NCBI GenBank assembly: GCA_964345925.1
Contig: CAYFSP010000001.1
Location: forward strand, 1 to 64,000
DNA from: Miniphocaeibacter sp964345925
Lineage (GTDB): Bacteria; Bacillota; Clostridia; Tissierellales; Peptoniphilaceae
Direction: 5' to 3'
DNA length: 64,000 nt
Below are positions 15,717 to 25,689 of this stretch, one piece after another. Numbering within the stretch: the first letter of the stretch is position 1; the number at the start of each line of letters is the position of its first letter. The position numbers were made by a program, and so were the translations under genes. The notes under the pieces are model-generated. The model made no database searches and was not told the DNA's origin. It was given only the letters and a program-made list of their open reading frames with translations.

Positions 15717-15722
15717 TATAAT
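15717..15722 (+). promoter_or_regulatory. Candidate -10 of the 15760 operon
   Basis: TATAAT lies 38 bases before the pseudouridine synthase start, with a weak -35 (TTATAC, 15694-15699) at 17-bp spacing. The upstream gene is divergent, so a promoter is required in this 75-base gap. Confidence 0.45.
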
Positions 15723-15759
15723 CTAATTAACTAATATTATAACATAAAAAGGAAACCAT

Positions 15760-16740
15760 ATGAGAGAAATTAATATAGATAAAAATGATTCAAATCAAAG
15801 ATTAGATAGATTTTTAAACAAATATTTACCAAAAGCTTCAAAGTCTTTAATAAATAAATATATAAGGACAAAGAAGATAAAAATCAATAAAAAAAGAGCA
15901 AATGTAAATGATATTCTAAAAGAAGGCGATAAAATACAAATTTATATTTATGAAGAGGTTTTAAGTGAATATGAAGACAATAGAGTTTATACAAGTCTAG
16001 ACTATAATCTCGATATTGTTTATGAAGATGATAATATAGCAATAATAAATAAACCTTCTGGCATATTAAGTCATGCAGCAGTAAAAGAGGATTACGGTGA
16101 CAATATAGTAGATAATTTTATTAAATACCTTATTAAGACAAAACAGTATAATCCTAGATTAGAGCAAAGCTTTGTACCTGCTTTGTCAAATAGGTTGGAT
16201 AGAAATACAAGTGGACTGTTAATAGGATGTAAAAATAAAGAGTCCCTATTGGAAATAAATTATGCTATGAAGAGTAGAGAAATAGAAAAATATTATATTA
16301 CAATTTGCAAAGGCTTGTTAAAAGATACTATTGTGAATACAAATATAGAGAAAAAATCCGATAATGAAATGAAAGTTTCTAAGGATGGAGGAAAGGAAAG
16401 TACAACTGAAATTAGACTTTTAGATTTTAAGAACAATTATTCTATTGTAGAAATTAATTTGATTACAGGCAGAACACATCAGATTAGAGTACATTTACAA
16501 TCTATAAATCATCCTATTATAGGAGATAATAAATATGGTGATAATAAGGTAAATCAGTATTTTAGAAAAGAGTTTAATTTAAAGAATCAGTTACTACACG
16601 CGTATAGATTAAAATTAAAAGGGCTTGGAAATTCTTTAGAATATTTAAACAATAAGGAGTTCCATGCAAAACTACCTAAGAATTTTAAAAAGATAAATAT
16701 GGAAATTTTTGGAGAGGATTATGAAAATATTACTGGATAA
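15760..16740 (+). CDS. RluA-family pseudouridine synthase
   Basis: 326 residues. An S4 RNA-binding domain occupies about 1-65 (QRLDRFLNKYLPKAS). The catalytic domain follows, with NRLDRNTSGLL supplying the essential aspartate and GRTHQIRVHL late in the fold. It isomerises uridine to pseudouridine in structured RNA, probably 23S rRNA; which of RluC, RluD or RluA it matches cannot be decided. It overlaps the nucleoside kinase gene by 20 bases. Confidence 0.93.
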   Translation: MREINIDKNDSNQRLDRFLNKYLPKASKSLINKYIRTKKIKINKKRANVNDILKEGDKIQIYIYEEVLSEYEDNRVYTSLDYNLDIVYEDDNIAIINKPSGILSHAAVKEDYGDNIVDNFIKYLIKTKQYNPRLEQSFVPALSNRLDRNTSGLLIGCKNKESLLEINYAMKSREIEKYYITICKGLLKDTIVNTNIEKKSDNEMKVSKDGGKESTTEIRLLDFKNNYSIVEINLITGRTHQIRVHLQSINHPIIGDNKYGDNKVNQYFRKEFNLKNQLLHAYRLKLKGLGNSLEYLNNKEFHAKLPKNFKKINMEIFGEDYENITG

Positions 16741-18343
16741 TAATGAAATAGAAGTATATGATAATACGACTTATTTAGAATTAGCTGAAAAAATTTATAA
16801 TAGAAATAATAAAGTTGGAGTTATAGCAAATAACTCTTTTAAATATTTGGAAGGCTATATTAAAAATGGAGAAAGTATAAGTTATGTTGATAAATATTCT
16901 AAAGATGCAAAAGGGATTATGCAGAGAACTTTAATACTGATATTTGTTTTAGCATGTAAAAATCTATATGAAAAGAAGACAGTTCAAGTGGAACATTCCA
17001 TTGGAGAATATGTTTATTGTGAATTAAAAGGAGATAAAAAATTACTTCATACTGATATACAAGATATTAAAGAAGAAATGCAAAAGATTATAGATGCAGA
17101 TTATAAAATTTATAGAAAGACTGTGAAAAAAGAAGAAGCCATAGAATTATTCAAAAGAGAAGGCTATGATGATAAGGTATTATTATTTGAAAACCTGGAT
17201 TTAGAAAATATTAATTATTATGAAGTAAATAACAGAGTATTTACCTTTCATGGCTATTTAGCGCCTACTACTGGCTGTATAGAAAAATTTGATATTTTAT
17301 CATATTATCCAGGAGTTGCTATTACTGTTCCAACATATAAAACAAATGGAGAAATCAGTAGGTTCCAAGAGGAAAAAATCCTTGCAAAGATTTTTGCAAA
17401 CTCTAAAAGATGGACAGAATTATTAGACGTAGGAAATGCTGGAAATTTAAATAAATATATAAAAGATGGTAATATAAAATTTATTATTGATACTTCCGAA
17501 GCATATTTTGAAAATCAAATATCAAATATTGCTGATAGAATTGTTTTAGATGATGGCATCACTCTAGTTCAAATAGCAGGACCAAGCTCTTCAGGTAAAA
17601 CTACATCAGCATATAGGCTATCAGTTCAACTAGGAGTTAGAGGTAAAAGGCCAATTTTAATTTCAACAGATGACTATTTTGTAAATAGAGATAAAACTCC
17701 TATAAATGAATATGGTGAAAAGGACTACGAAATGTTAGAGGCAATAGATCTACCTAAATTCAATGAGGACTTAATGTCCTTAATGGAAGGAGATACTATA
17801 GAGCTACCAGTATTTAATTTCATTACTGGACAAAGGGAGAAATCAGGAAAGAAAATTCATCTTGAAAAAGACAGCATAATTATAATTGAGGGTTTACATT
17901 GTTTAAATCCTAAACTAACAGAACTGGTTCCTGAAAAAAATAAATTTAAAATATATATAAGTGCTTTAACACAGTTGAATATAGATAACCATAATAAAAT
18001 ATCTACTTCAAGAGTAAGACTGTTGAGAAGAATGATAAGGGATAATTACTTCAGAGGTAAGTCCATGGAAGAAACATTTGAAGGATGGGGAAAGGTTAGA
18101 AGAGGAGAGGAAAAATATATATTTCCATATCAAGAATTAGCCGATATTGCAGTTGACTCTTCCATAATATACGAATTATCCATTTTGAAGAAATATGCAT
18201 ATGAACTATTTAAAGACTATGACGTTAATGGAAAATATTATAAAGAAATAAAAAAAATGCGTTCATTTTTGAAGTATTTTTTAGAAATAGAAGATGAAAG
18301 TCTAGTACCAAATAACTCAATATTAAGAGAAATAATAGGATAG
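16721..18343 (+). CDS. TGS-domain nucleoside (uridine-like) kinase
   Basis: 540 residues. The N-terminus resembles the front of threonyl-tRNA synthetase: a TGS-like domain (about 1-60) and a second editing-like region. A uridine/phosphoribulokinase-type kinase follows (about 280-480), with Walker A GPSSSGKTT at 287-295 and a STDDYF motif typical of uridine kinases. This fused form is common in Clostridia, where it is listed simply as nucleoside kinase; the substrate is not certain. The start at 16721 is chosen because GGAGAGG (16711-16717) precedes it; the longer frame from a TTG at 16709 would include that site. Confidence 0.88.
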   Translation: MKILLDNNEIEVYDNTTYLELAEKIYNRNNKVGVIANNSFKYLEGYIKNGESISYVDKYSKDAKGIMQRTLILIFVLACKNLYEKKTVQVEHSIGEYVYCELKGDKKLLHTDIQDIKEEMQKIIDADYKIYRKTVKKEEAIELFKREGYDDKVLLFENLDLENINYYEVNNRVFTFHGYLAPTTGCIEKFDILSYYPGVAITVPTYKTNGEISRFQEEKILAKIFANSKRWTELLDVGNAGNLNKYIKDGNIKFIIDTSEAYFENQISNIADRIVLDDGITLVQIAGPSSSGKTTSAYRLSVQLGVRGKRPILISTDDYFVNRDKTPINEYGEKDYEMLEAIDLPKFNEDLMSLMEGDTIELPVFNFITGQREKSGKKIHLEKDSIIIIEGLHCLNPKLTELVPEKNKFKIYISALTQLNIDNHNKISTSRVRLLRRMIRDNYFRGKSMEETFEGWGKVRRGEEKYIFPYQELADIAVDSSIIYELSILKKYAYELFKDYDVNGKYYKEIKKMRSFLKYFLEIEDESLVPNNSILREIIG

Positions 18344-18352
18344 GAGATTATA

Positions 18353-19243
18353 ATGAAGAAAATAATTGGAATCGATATTGGAGGAACGAAGATTAATGCT
18401 GCTGTTATACAGGAGGATGGAGTCATACTTGATAGATTTACTATAGCTACAGAAGCGTCATTAGGTAGAGCAGAAGTAATAAAAAGGATTATGATGTCCA
18501 TAGATAAATTGAAATCACCGGAAATTTTAGGAATTGGAATAGCTACAGCAGGTTTTATAAACAGCGATGAAGGCATTGTTGTTTTTGCAGGCAATATTGA
18601 TGGATGGACAGGTTTAAATTTAAAGAAAGAAATTGAAAAAAATGTAGATATTCCGGTTTTTGTAGGAAATGATGCCAATCTTGCAGCTTTAGCAGAAAAA
18701 TGGGTGGGAGCGGCTAAAGATTATAAATCATTTATTATGTTAACTTTAGGAACGGGCTTAGGTGGAGCAATATATAATGAAAAATTAGGTTTTTGGCAAG
18801 GCAGCAATTATCAAGGTGCAGAACTAGGTCATTTAATAATGTACCCTGAAGGAAGACTATGTACATGTAATCAAAGGGGCTGTGCAGAAAAATATATTGC
18901 TGGGTCATCATTATCAATAAATTATAAAGACATAACTGGAGAGGATAAGACAGGTCCAGAGATAATAGATAGACTAGGTGTTGATTTAAAAGCAGATGAG
19001 GCACTTGACAAATATGCTAAGGATTTAGGGATTTACTTAGCTAGTATAAAGAATATTTTTGATCCAGAAGCAGTTGTTATAGGTGGAGGTTTTATAGAAT
19101 CTTCAGAACATTGGTGGGATAAAATGATGGAAAGCTATAAATATTATTGTAATAGACCTGATGGAATGGACATAAAGGCAGCAGAATTTTTAAATGATGC
19201 CGGTATTATAGGAGCTGGTAAACACGCTTTAGATAGAATTTAA
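18353..19243 (+). CDS. ROK family sugar kinase, probably glucokinase
   Basis: 296 residues. DIGGTK (8-13) is the phosphate-binding motif, VGNDANLAALAE carries the catalytic region, and C170, C172 and C177 in CTCNQRGCAEKY with an upstream ELGH histidine form the zinc site of ROK proteins. It phosphorylates glucose or a related hexose with ATP. A repressor is unlikely because no N-terminal helix-turn-helix is present. AGGAGA precedes the start. It lies in a run of genes leading into addB. Confidence 0.9.
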   Translation: MKKIIGIDIGGTKINAAVIQEDGVILDRFTIATEASLGRAEVIKRIMMSIDKLKSPEILGIGIATAGFINSDEGIVVFAGNIDGWTGLNLKKEIEKNVDIPVFVGNDANLAALAEKWVGAAKDYKSFIMLTLGTGLGGAIYNEKLGFWQGSNYQGAELGHLIMYPEGRLCTCNQRGCAEKYIAGSSLSINYKDITGEDKTGPEIIDRLGVDLKADEALDKYAKDLGIYLASIKNIFDPEAVVIGGGFIESSEHWWDKMMESYKYYCNRPDGMDIKAAEFLNDAGIIGAGKHALDRI

Positions 19244-19254
19244 TAGGGGACATA

Positions 19255-21975
19255 ATGTATAGTTTTAATATATATAATAGCAATGAAAATTTGTATGAAG
19301 ATCTAAAGATAGAAATAGAACAGAAATTAGTGAAAAATGAAAATGACTTTATAATCATCTTACCAAGTAGAAATATAATAAATAGACTTAGAAATGAATT
19401 AGTGGAGAAGTTTGAAGCAATATTGGATTTAAAAATATTTACATTTGATGATTTAATTAATTATAAAAATTCGAATTTTGAACAATTGGATAATTTGGAT
19501 TATTATAATAAATTAATAATGGAATATAGTATACAAAATTGCATTGGAAAAGAGATAATTGAAAACAATACATTTTTTAATTCTCCAGGATTTTCATCTA
19601 TTGCTACTAAATTGATTAATTATATTAAAAGTTCTGCAATATCATCAAAGGAGTTTAAGGAGAGAATTAAGTACGACTCTCCTTTTTTTTCGATTGGAGA
19701 AATATATGAAGAGTATGCATATAATTTAAAAAAATTTAATTTAGAAGATAGATATGATAAATACAGTGATTTCTTTAATAGTGACAATATATATCTTAAA
19801 AATATATCCAAAGTAATAATTTCAGGTTTTTTAGATTTTAGAAAGATAGAATATAAGGTAATAGAATATTTAAAAAGTTATATTGAAAACATTAAGATAA
19901 ACTATATGAATGCTCTTGAAAAGGATTCATTGATATTTACTGAAACAAAAAATAATCTTAGGAAACTAAATTTTCTAGAATATGATAAGAGAACAAATAT
20001 AAAAGAAATAAAAAATTATAAGATTGTCGAAGTTGAAGATGGTTATTTAGAAGTAAAAAAACTTGCAATTGAAATAAAAAAGAATTTTAACAAAGATTAT
20101 AAAACTGCAATTATTATAAACGATGATAAGTATAGGGAGCTTTTAGTAAAGAGGTTTAAAGATGAAAATATAAAGATAATATCTAATCAAAAAATTTACA
20201 TGATAAATACGGATTTTGGAAAATATTTATACTCGATTTTACATAAAGATGTGGATTTAAAGGATTATATAATAAAAAATCTTAAAAATCATTTAATTTT
20301 TGAAAATGTAATTAAGGATATTGAATTAGAAAATTTAATTACAGTATTAAATCCAGTAGATTTTAATGGAATTTATAATTCTTATAGATTTAGATCTCAT
20401 GAAAAATATAATGAATATTACATTAATATAAATGAGATTAATAAAATATATAATATATCTAAAAAGAAAATACTTCTTGAATTTATAAAAAATAAATTAG
20501 AAATATTTATAAATAGAGAAGATTCTTATGAAGTTATATACAATAAATTTTATAACTTTGTAGAAAGTCTAAGTTTTAAATATGTAGAGTTAATTGAAAA
20601 TTTAGAATATTCTAGCATTGAAGAATTTATTAAGGGTATCTTAAATCAATTTTCAGAAAGAGAAGATGAAGTAGTAAATTCTTCAATAGAAATTATAGAC
20701 TTTAATAATTATAAACTGCTAGATCATAAAAATATTTATTTTATAGGATTTACTGATGGAATATATCCTAAAAATGAAACTGTGAATTTTTATTTTAATA
20801 GTAATAATATTAAACTTTTAAAGAAAATTGGTATAGATTTACTAGATAATCATATGAAAAAATCGAAAGATGAAATGAATTTTTCAAATATTATAGCTAG
20901 TAGGAATAGAAATTACTATTTTTCATATGAAGTTAATGATAACGAAATGATCTCAGATTTTATATACAATATAACAAACGATTTTAGTGACATTGAAAAA
21001 TATGATTTTAAAAATATTATTAAACCAAAGCCAGAAAATGTAATTAATGAATATGATAAAAGTATTTATTTATCACAATTTGAAAATATTGATATTATAG
21101 AAAATAAAAATACGGATAGTTTAGATATATTCAACAATAAAAAAATTGAAATAACAGATAACTATTCATTAACAAATTTAGAAGATTATTTAATTTGTCC
21201 AGTAAGATATTATTTTAAAACCGTTTTAGGATTAAAGGATTATTTTATAGATGAAAAAAGCATAAGAAGTTTAAAAATTGGAACGGCTTGTCATGAAACA
21301 TTGGAAATAGTTTATAAGGATTATTTTAATGAAATGGACAATAAGGGTTTCAAAGACAAATTAGAGAAAATATTAAAAAAAGAGTTTGGAAATGTTGATT
21401 TTGAAGTTAATGATTTTGATGGTGACAAGGTTTTAAAAAGGTATACCGAGATATTACAACAAACCATAAAAAATGATTTATCATATTTAAATAAAGGAGA
21501 GGACTACCTTGTTCCTTTTGAATTTGAGAAAAAAATATCCCTTAAACAAAATGTTGAAATAAACGGTATAAATAAAAATATTAATATCTATGGAAGAATA
21601 GACAGGGTTGATAAAGATATGTATGGTAATTTATATCTTGTAGATTATAAATTAGGAAAGAATTCATTTAAGACATTTAAGGATTTTAAAAATAAAAAAA
21701 CATTACAGTTTCCAGTTTATTCCTTGATTAACAACATAAAGGGTGCTAGATATATTTGTATAAAGGATAGTTCAATACATGAATTCTACAATGTTGGAAA
21801 TGAAAATATAAATAGTTTATCAGAAGATGATTTTAATAAATTCAAATTAGAGACATTATCAATTATAAAGGATATTGTTGAAGAAATTGAAAAAGAAAAT
21901 TATTTCTTAGGAACTGAAGATAAAAAGAATTGCACTTTTTGTGACTATTATAATATTTGTGAATATAGAGGATAA
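19255..21975 (+). CDS. addB: AddB-like helicase-nuclease subunit (RexB-type)
   Basis: 906 residues, shorter than the 1,100-1,200 of typical AddB. The C-terminal third has a RecB-type PD-(D/E)XK nuclease: SLTNLEDYLICPVRYYF, GTACHETLE, then GRIDRVD and LVDYKLGK with the catalytic aspartate, acid and lysine. The late CTFCDYYNIC, together with the earlier LICP cysteine, fits the 4Fe-4S staple of AddB. The N-terminus shows no Walker A motif (ILPSRNII in its place), so ATP hydrolysis would rest on AddA, as in RexAB-like enzymes. With AddA it resects double-strand breaks for RecA. The AddA start lies one base after the stop. Confidence 0.88.
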   Translation: MYSFNIYNSNENLYEDLKIEIEQKLVKNENDFIIILPSRNIINRLRNELVEKFEAILDLKIFTFDDLINYKNSNFEQLDNLDYYNKLIMEYSIQNCIGKEIIENNTFFNSPGFSSIATKLINYIKSSAISSKEFKERIKYDSPFFSIGEIYEEYAYNLKKFNLEDRYDKYSDFFNSDNIYLKNISKVIISGFLDFRKIEYKVIEYLKSYIENIKINYMNALEKDSLIFTETKNNLRKLNFLEYDKRTNIKEIKNYKIVEVEDGYLEVKKLAIEIKKNFNKDYKTAIIINDDKYRELLVKRFKDENIKIISNQKIYMINTDFGKYLYSILHKDVDLKDYIIKNLKNHLIFENVIKDIELENLITVLNPVDFNGIYNSYRFRSHEKYNEYYININEINKIYNISKKKILLEFIKNKLEIFINREDSYEVIYNKFYNFVESLSFKYVELIENLEYSSIEEFIKGILNQFSEREDEVVNSSIEIIDFNNYKLLDHKNIYFIGFTDGIYPKNETVNFYFNSNNIKLLKKIGIDLLDNHMKKSKDEMNFSNIIASRNRNYYFSYEVNDNEMISDFIYNITNDFSDIEKYDFKNIIKPKPENVINEYDKSIYLSQFENIDIIENKNTDSLDIFNNKKIEITDNYSLTNLEDYLICPVRYYFKTVLGLKDYFIDEKSIRSLKIGTACHETLEIVYKDYFNEMDNKGFKDKLEKILKKEFGNVDFEVNDFDGDKVLKRYTEILQQTIKNDLSYLNKGEDYLVPFEFEKKISLKQNVEINGINKNINIYGRIDRVDKDMYGNLYLVDYKLGKNSFKTFKDFKNKKTLQFPVYSLINNIKGARYICIKDSSIHEFYNVGNENINSLSEDDFNKFKLETLSIIKDIVEEIEKENYFLGTEDKKNCTFCDYYNICEYRG

Positions 21976-21976
21976 T

Positions 21977-24900
21977 ATGAAATTAACAACAGAGCAACAA
22001 AAAGCAGTAAATTTAATAAATAAGAATATAATTGTAAATGCAGGTGCAGGTACAGGTAAAACGGAAGTATTGACTCGTAGATATTTAGAAATATTGAAAA
22101 GTGGAAATTTGGAAAAAGATAAGGAGATTTCTAGTATAGTAGCAATCACATTTACAAAAAAAGCTGCTAAAGAGATGAAGGAGAGAATAAGAACCCTTCT
22201 AAAAGAAGAAGATGATGAAAATATAAATCTTTTAATATCCGATTTAAATGATGCTCAGATTTCTACTATTCATAGTTTTTGCATAAAAATAATAAGGGAA
22301 AATTCATTTTACTTAGATATTGATCCAGAGTTTACAGTTATGGAGGAAAAAGATAGTATTCGCATTTTAGATGAATCCATTTATAAGGTGTTAAATAAAT
22401 ATGATGAATATAGTAAATTTATTTTAAAATTAATGAATAATGCCGATATTGATAATATGGACAAGATTTTCACTGGAATAAAAGATATATATTTAAATAT
22501 TAGAAATACTGTATTTTCAATAGAAAAAATAAAAAATATTACACTAAAAAAAATAGAGAAATTAAATAAATTTGATAAATTAGATGAAATTTATGATGAG
22601 TTAAAATATATTGAAGAAAATGTGAAATTGGCAAAAAATACAAAATTATTTAAATTTTTAAAAGAAGAAAAGATAAAATCCTTAAAGGAAGAAAATATAT
22701 TACTTGAATTAATTGATAATGTATCATCATTAAAGAAAGAAGAATTGGATCATTTAAAAAATCTTTTTAATGAACAATTGCAATTTAATGAATATTTAAA
22801 AAAAGATTTATATATTACTCTATTCAGCATTTTAGAAAAAGTTGAAAGGGAATACAATAATAGAAAATCCGTAATAGGTAAATTTGATTTTAATGATTTA
22901 GAGCATCTATCGCTGCAATTACTTGAAAATAAATTTATTAGAGAAAATGTACAAAATGACATATCATATTTAATGGTAGATGAGTATCAAGACTCAAATG
23001 ATATACAAAAGGAAATTTTTTATAAAATTTGCTCTAAAGAATATACATTGGATAGGGATAACCTATTTGTTGTTGGAGACCCTAAACAGTCTATTTATGG
23101 CTTTAGAGGTGCAAATATAAATATTTTTGAAAATACAAAAAAGGATATATTAAATAGTAATGGAGAATTGATAATATTTCATGATAATTACAGAACTAAT
23201 GAAAATATTCTTCAAGGAATTAATAGTATATATGGTAATTTAATGAATAATAGATATGATCCATTAAAACCTAATAGAAAGTCTGAAAACAAAATAGTCT
23301 ATTTTAACAATGATAATAAAAGAGATGGGGACTATGAGCCAACTAGTATTTCAAATTATATATCCAAAGATGTAATGGATAATAATAAAAAATTTGGTGA
23401 TTTTACTCTTTTATTTAGAAGTAGATCAGGTCAAGAGGATTTTGAAAAAAACTTTGAAGAAAGAAATATAAATTATTATACTTTTGATTCATTAGGATTT
23501 TATAAAAGTGAAGAGGTTAAACTAGTTATAGAGATTTTAAAGCTATATAAAAATGAAGAAAATTATATTTCATTATATTATATATTAAGATCAAAAGTGT
23601 TTAATATAGGAGATGAAGAGTTATTATTATATTTAAAAATTGGCAATAATAAAAAATTGGAAAATACTATTACTACGATTAAGGAAAAAATTTATTATTT
23701 AAGAGAATATAATTATAATGGAATAGATGAATTTTTAGCTAGGTTATATAAGATTTTTGGATTATATGAAGTATTTAATTTCTCAAATAAAGGAATACAA
23801 AGTCAAGGAAATCTATATAAATTAAAGGATATAGGAAGTGATTTTGAAGAAAATAATTTATCATTAGATGAATTTATATATAGTATGATATTTAATGGTA
23901 ATGACGAAACCATGAAACAAGTTGAAAATGAAAATAGTGATGTAGTAAAACTAATGACAATTCACGGTTCAAAGGGACTTGGTTTTAATGATGTTGTTAT
24001 TCCAAATATAAATAAGCCTACAAAAACTTACAATGAACTGTTTAAATTTGATAAAGAAGAAGGTATTTCCATCAATATAAAATTAGGAAACTATAGAGAT
24101 AATTTAATATCCTATAGAGAAAAAGAACTCCGTAAAGTAGAGGATGATAATTTATACTACGTAGCTATGACTAGAGCAAAGAATAATTTAATACTTGGTC
24201 TATCAGGAATAAAATCAGGCTATAAGAAAGTATTAATCGATGAAGTTGAAAATCTTGAGTCAAATAATTTGATAAAAAGACTGGAAAATAATGAGTTTAT
24301 TTCATATGTAGATAAAAATAAATTGAGTTTAAATAGGGAGAATAATTTTGCAAATTTAAAGAGTATAGAATTCAAAGATAATAATATAATTAATACAAGT
24401 ATTACTAAAGTTTTATCATATATAAAAAGAGATGATAAAAACAAAGAAATTTTTGAATTAAGAAATAACGAAAATGATTATCTTGATCTTCCTCTTGATC
24501 TAGTTGGAGATATTGTTCATAGATATGCACAATTATATGAAAAACCATATGATTTAAAAATAGGAGAGGTTTTAGAAGAGTTTGGGCTTAGTAAAAAATA
24601 TGAAAAGCAAATCAAAGAGTATATAGATAATTTTACAAAGATGCATAATGAAGACTATGATTTTGTTTATAGAGAAGTAGATTTTAATTATAAATATAAA
24701 AACTGTTTTTTTAGAGGTATTATTGATAGAATAGAAATAGTGGGAAAAACTATAAAAATAATTGATTACAAATTTTCTAGTTTATCCATATCTAAATTAA
24801 AGGAAAGGTATTGGGTACAATTGGTTTTTTATGGATTGATTTGTGAGAAAATTTTTCCTGATAAAAATATAGAGCTTAAAATTGAAAATATAAGAAAAAA

Positions 24901-24982
24901 TTATATATCCGAAATAGAATTTAATGAAGAAAGTAAAAATAAATTATTTAATATATTAGATAATTATTTAAAGACTATTTAA
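21977..24982 (+). CDS. addA: AddA helicase-nuclease subunit
   Basis: 1,001 residues. UvrD/RecB-type helicase motifs are in order: Q-motif TEQQKAV, Walker A AGAGTGKT (22-29), VAITFTKKAAKEM, DEYQDSN, VGDPKQSIYGFRGAN, TIHGSKGLGF and VAMTRAK. The C-terminal nuclease has GDIVHRYAQ, GIIDRIE and IIDYKFS, so both strands can be cut with AddB. The length is somewhat below the 1,200 usual for AddA. A longer frame from 21941 lies inside addB; the ATG at 21977 behind GAGG is preferred. It acts in double-strand break repair and probably responds to a Chi-like sequence. Confidence 0.93.
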   Translation: MKLTTEQQKAVNLINKNIIVNAGAGTGKTEVLTRRYLEILKSGNLEKDKEISSIVAITFTKKAAKEMKERIRTLLKEEDDENINLLISDLNDAQISTIHSFCIKIIRENSFYLDIDPEFTVMEEKDSIRILDESIYKVLNKYDEYSKFILKLMNNADIDNMDKIFTGIKDIYLNIRNTVFSIEKIKNITLKKIEKLNKFDKLDEIYDELKYIEENVKLAKNTKLFKFLKEEKIKSLKEENILLELIDNVSSLKKEELDHLKNLFNEQLQFNEYLKKDLYITLFSILEKVEREYNNRKSVIGKFDFNDLEHLSLQLLENKFIRENVQNDISYLMVDEYQDSNDIQKEIFYKICSKEYTLDRDNLFVVGDPKQSIYGFRGANINIFENTKKDILNSNGELIIFHDNYRTNENILQGINSIYGNLMNNRYDPLKPNRKSENKIVYFNNDNKRDGDYEPTSISNYISKDVMDNNKKFGDFTLLFRSRSGQEDFEKNFEERNINYYTFDSLGFYKSEEVKLVIEILKLYKNEENYISLYYILRSKVFNIGDEELLLYLKIGNNKKLENTITTIKEKIYYLREYNYNGIDEFLARLYKIFGLYEVFNFSNKGIQSQGNLYKLKDIGSDFEENNLSLDEFIYSMIFNGNDETMKQVENENSDVVKLMTIHGSKGLGFNDVVIPNINKPTKTYNELFKFDKEEGISINIKLGNYRDNLISYREKELRKVEDDNLYYVAMTRAKNNLILGLSGIKSGYKKVLIDEVENLESNNLIKRLENNEFISYVDKNKLSLNRENNFANLKSIEFKDNNIINTSITKVLSYIKRDDKNKEIFELRNNENDYLDLPLDLVGDIVHRYAQLYEKPYDLKIGEVLEEFGLSKKYEKQIKEYIDNFTKMHNEDYDFVYREVDFNYKYKNCFFRGIIDRIEIVGKTIKIIDYKFSSLSISKLKERYWVQLVFYGLICEKIFPDKNIELKIENIRKNYISEIEFNEESKNKLFNILDNYLKTI

Positions 24983-25001
24983 TATATTTTAGGAGGACAA
25001 G

Positions 25002-25685
25002 ATGGAAGAAAAAATCTTATTAGTTGAAGATGAGGAGAATATTAGAAAATTCACTAGAATAAATTTAGAAAGGGAAGGATTTTCTGTAATTGAAGCTGAA
25101 ACTGGGGAATTAGGAATTGAATTAGCAGAAAAAGAAAATCCTCTAGTTGTAATTCTGGATATAATGTTACCAGGAATAGATGGCTATGAGGTTTGTAAAA
25201 TTCTTAGAGAAAGAATTCCCAATATAGGAATAATAATGTTAACTGCTAAAACTCAAGAAAATGATAAAATATTTGGACTTGAAAGAGGAGCTGATGATTA
25301 CTTAAGCAAACCATTTAATCCTAAGGAATTAGTGCTTAGGATCAAGTCTTTAATAAGGAGATTAGAAAAGCCTACAGATCCAAATATATTGAAACATGGG
25401 CCTTATACATTGGACCTGTATTCAAAAGTTTTTAAATTAAGTGGAAAATCTATAGAATTAACGCCTACAGAACTATCCATGATTACATTATTTATGAAAA
25501 ACCCAGGAAGGGCCTTTACAAGAAACGAATTGCTGGATTTAAACTGGGGTGAAGAATTTGTTGGTGATACAAAAATAGTGGATGTAAATATAAGAAGATT
25601 AAGATCTAAAATAGAGGAGAATCCAGGTAAGCCTAAATATTTAGAAACGGTTTGGGGAACTGGTTATAGATGGAAAAAGGACTGA
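25002..25685 (+). CDS. OmpR/PhoB-type response regulator
   Basis: 227 residues. The receiver domain (1-120) has the acidic pair at 9-12, the phosphoacceptor D53 in LDIMLPG, and the conserved lysine in SKPF. The winged-helix DNA-binding domain (about 130-227) ends with the typical VWGTGYRWK. A perfect AGGAGG site precedes it, 19 bases after addA, so part of its transcription may come through addA. Its partner kinase begins four bases downstream. Targets are unknown; the linked lipoprotein is a candidate sensor partner or output. Confidence 0.93.
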   Translation: MEEKILLVEDEENIRKFTRINLEREGFSVIEAETGELGIELAEKENPLVVILDIMLPGIDGYEVCKILRERIPNIGIIMLTAKTQENDKIFGLERGADDYLSKPFNPKELVLRIKSLIRRLEKPTDPNILKHGPYTLDLYSKVFKLSGKSIELTPTELSMITLFMKNPGRAFTRNELLDLNWGEEFVGDTKIVDVNIRRLRSKIEENPGKPKYLETVWGTGYRWKKD

Positions 25686-25689
25686 TAAT

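Noticed and set aside
18238..18678. 146-residue minus-strand frame opposite the ROK kinase
   Set aside because: The protein has the Ser/Ile/Pro-rich look of a reverse-strand shadow, no ribosome-binding site, and lies over a well-supported gene.
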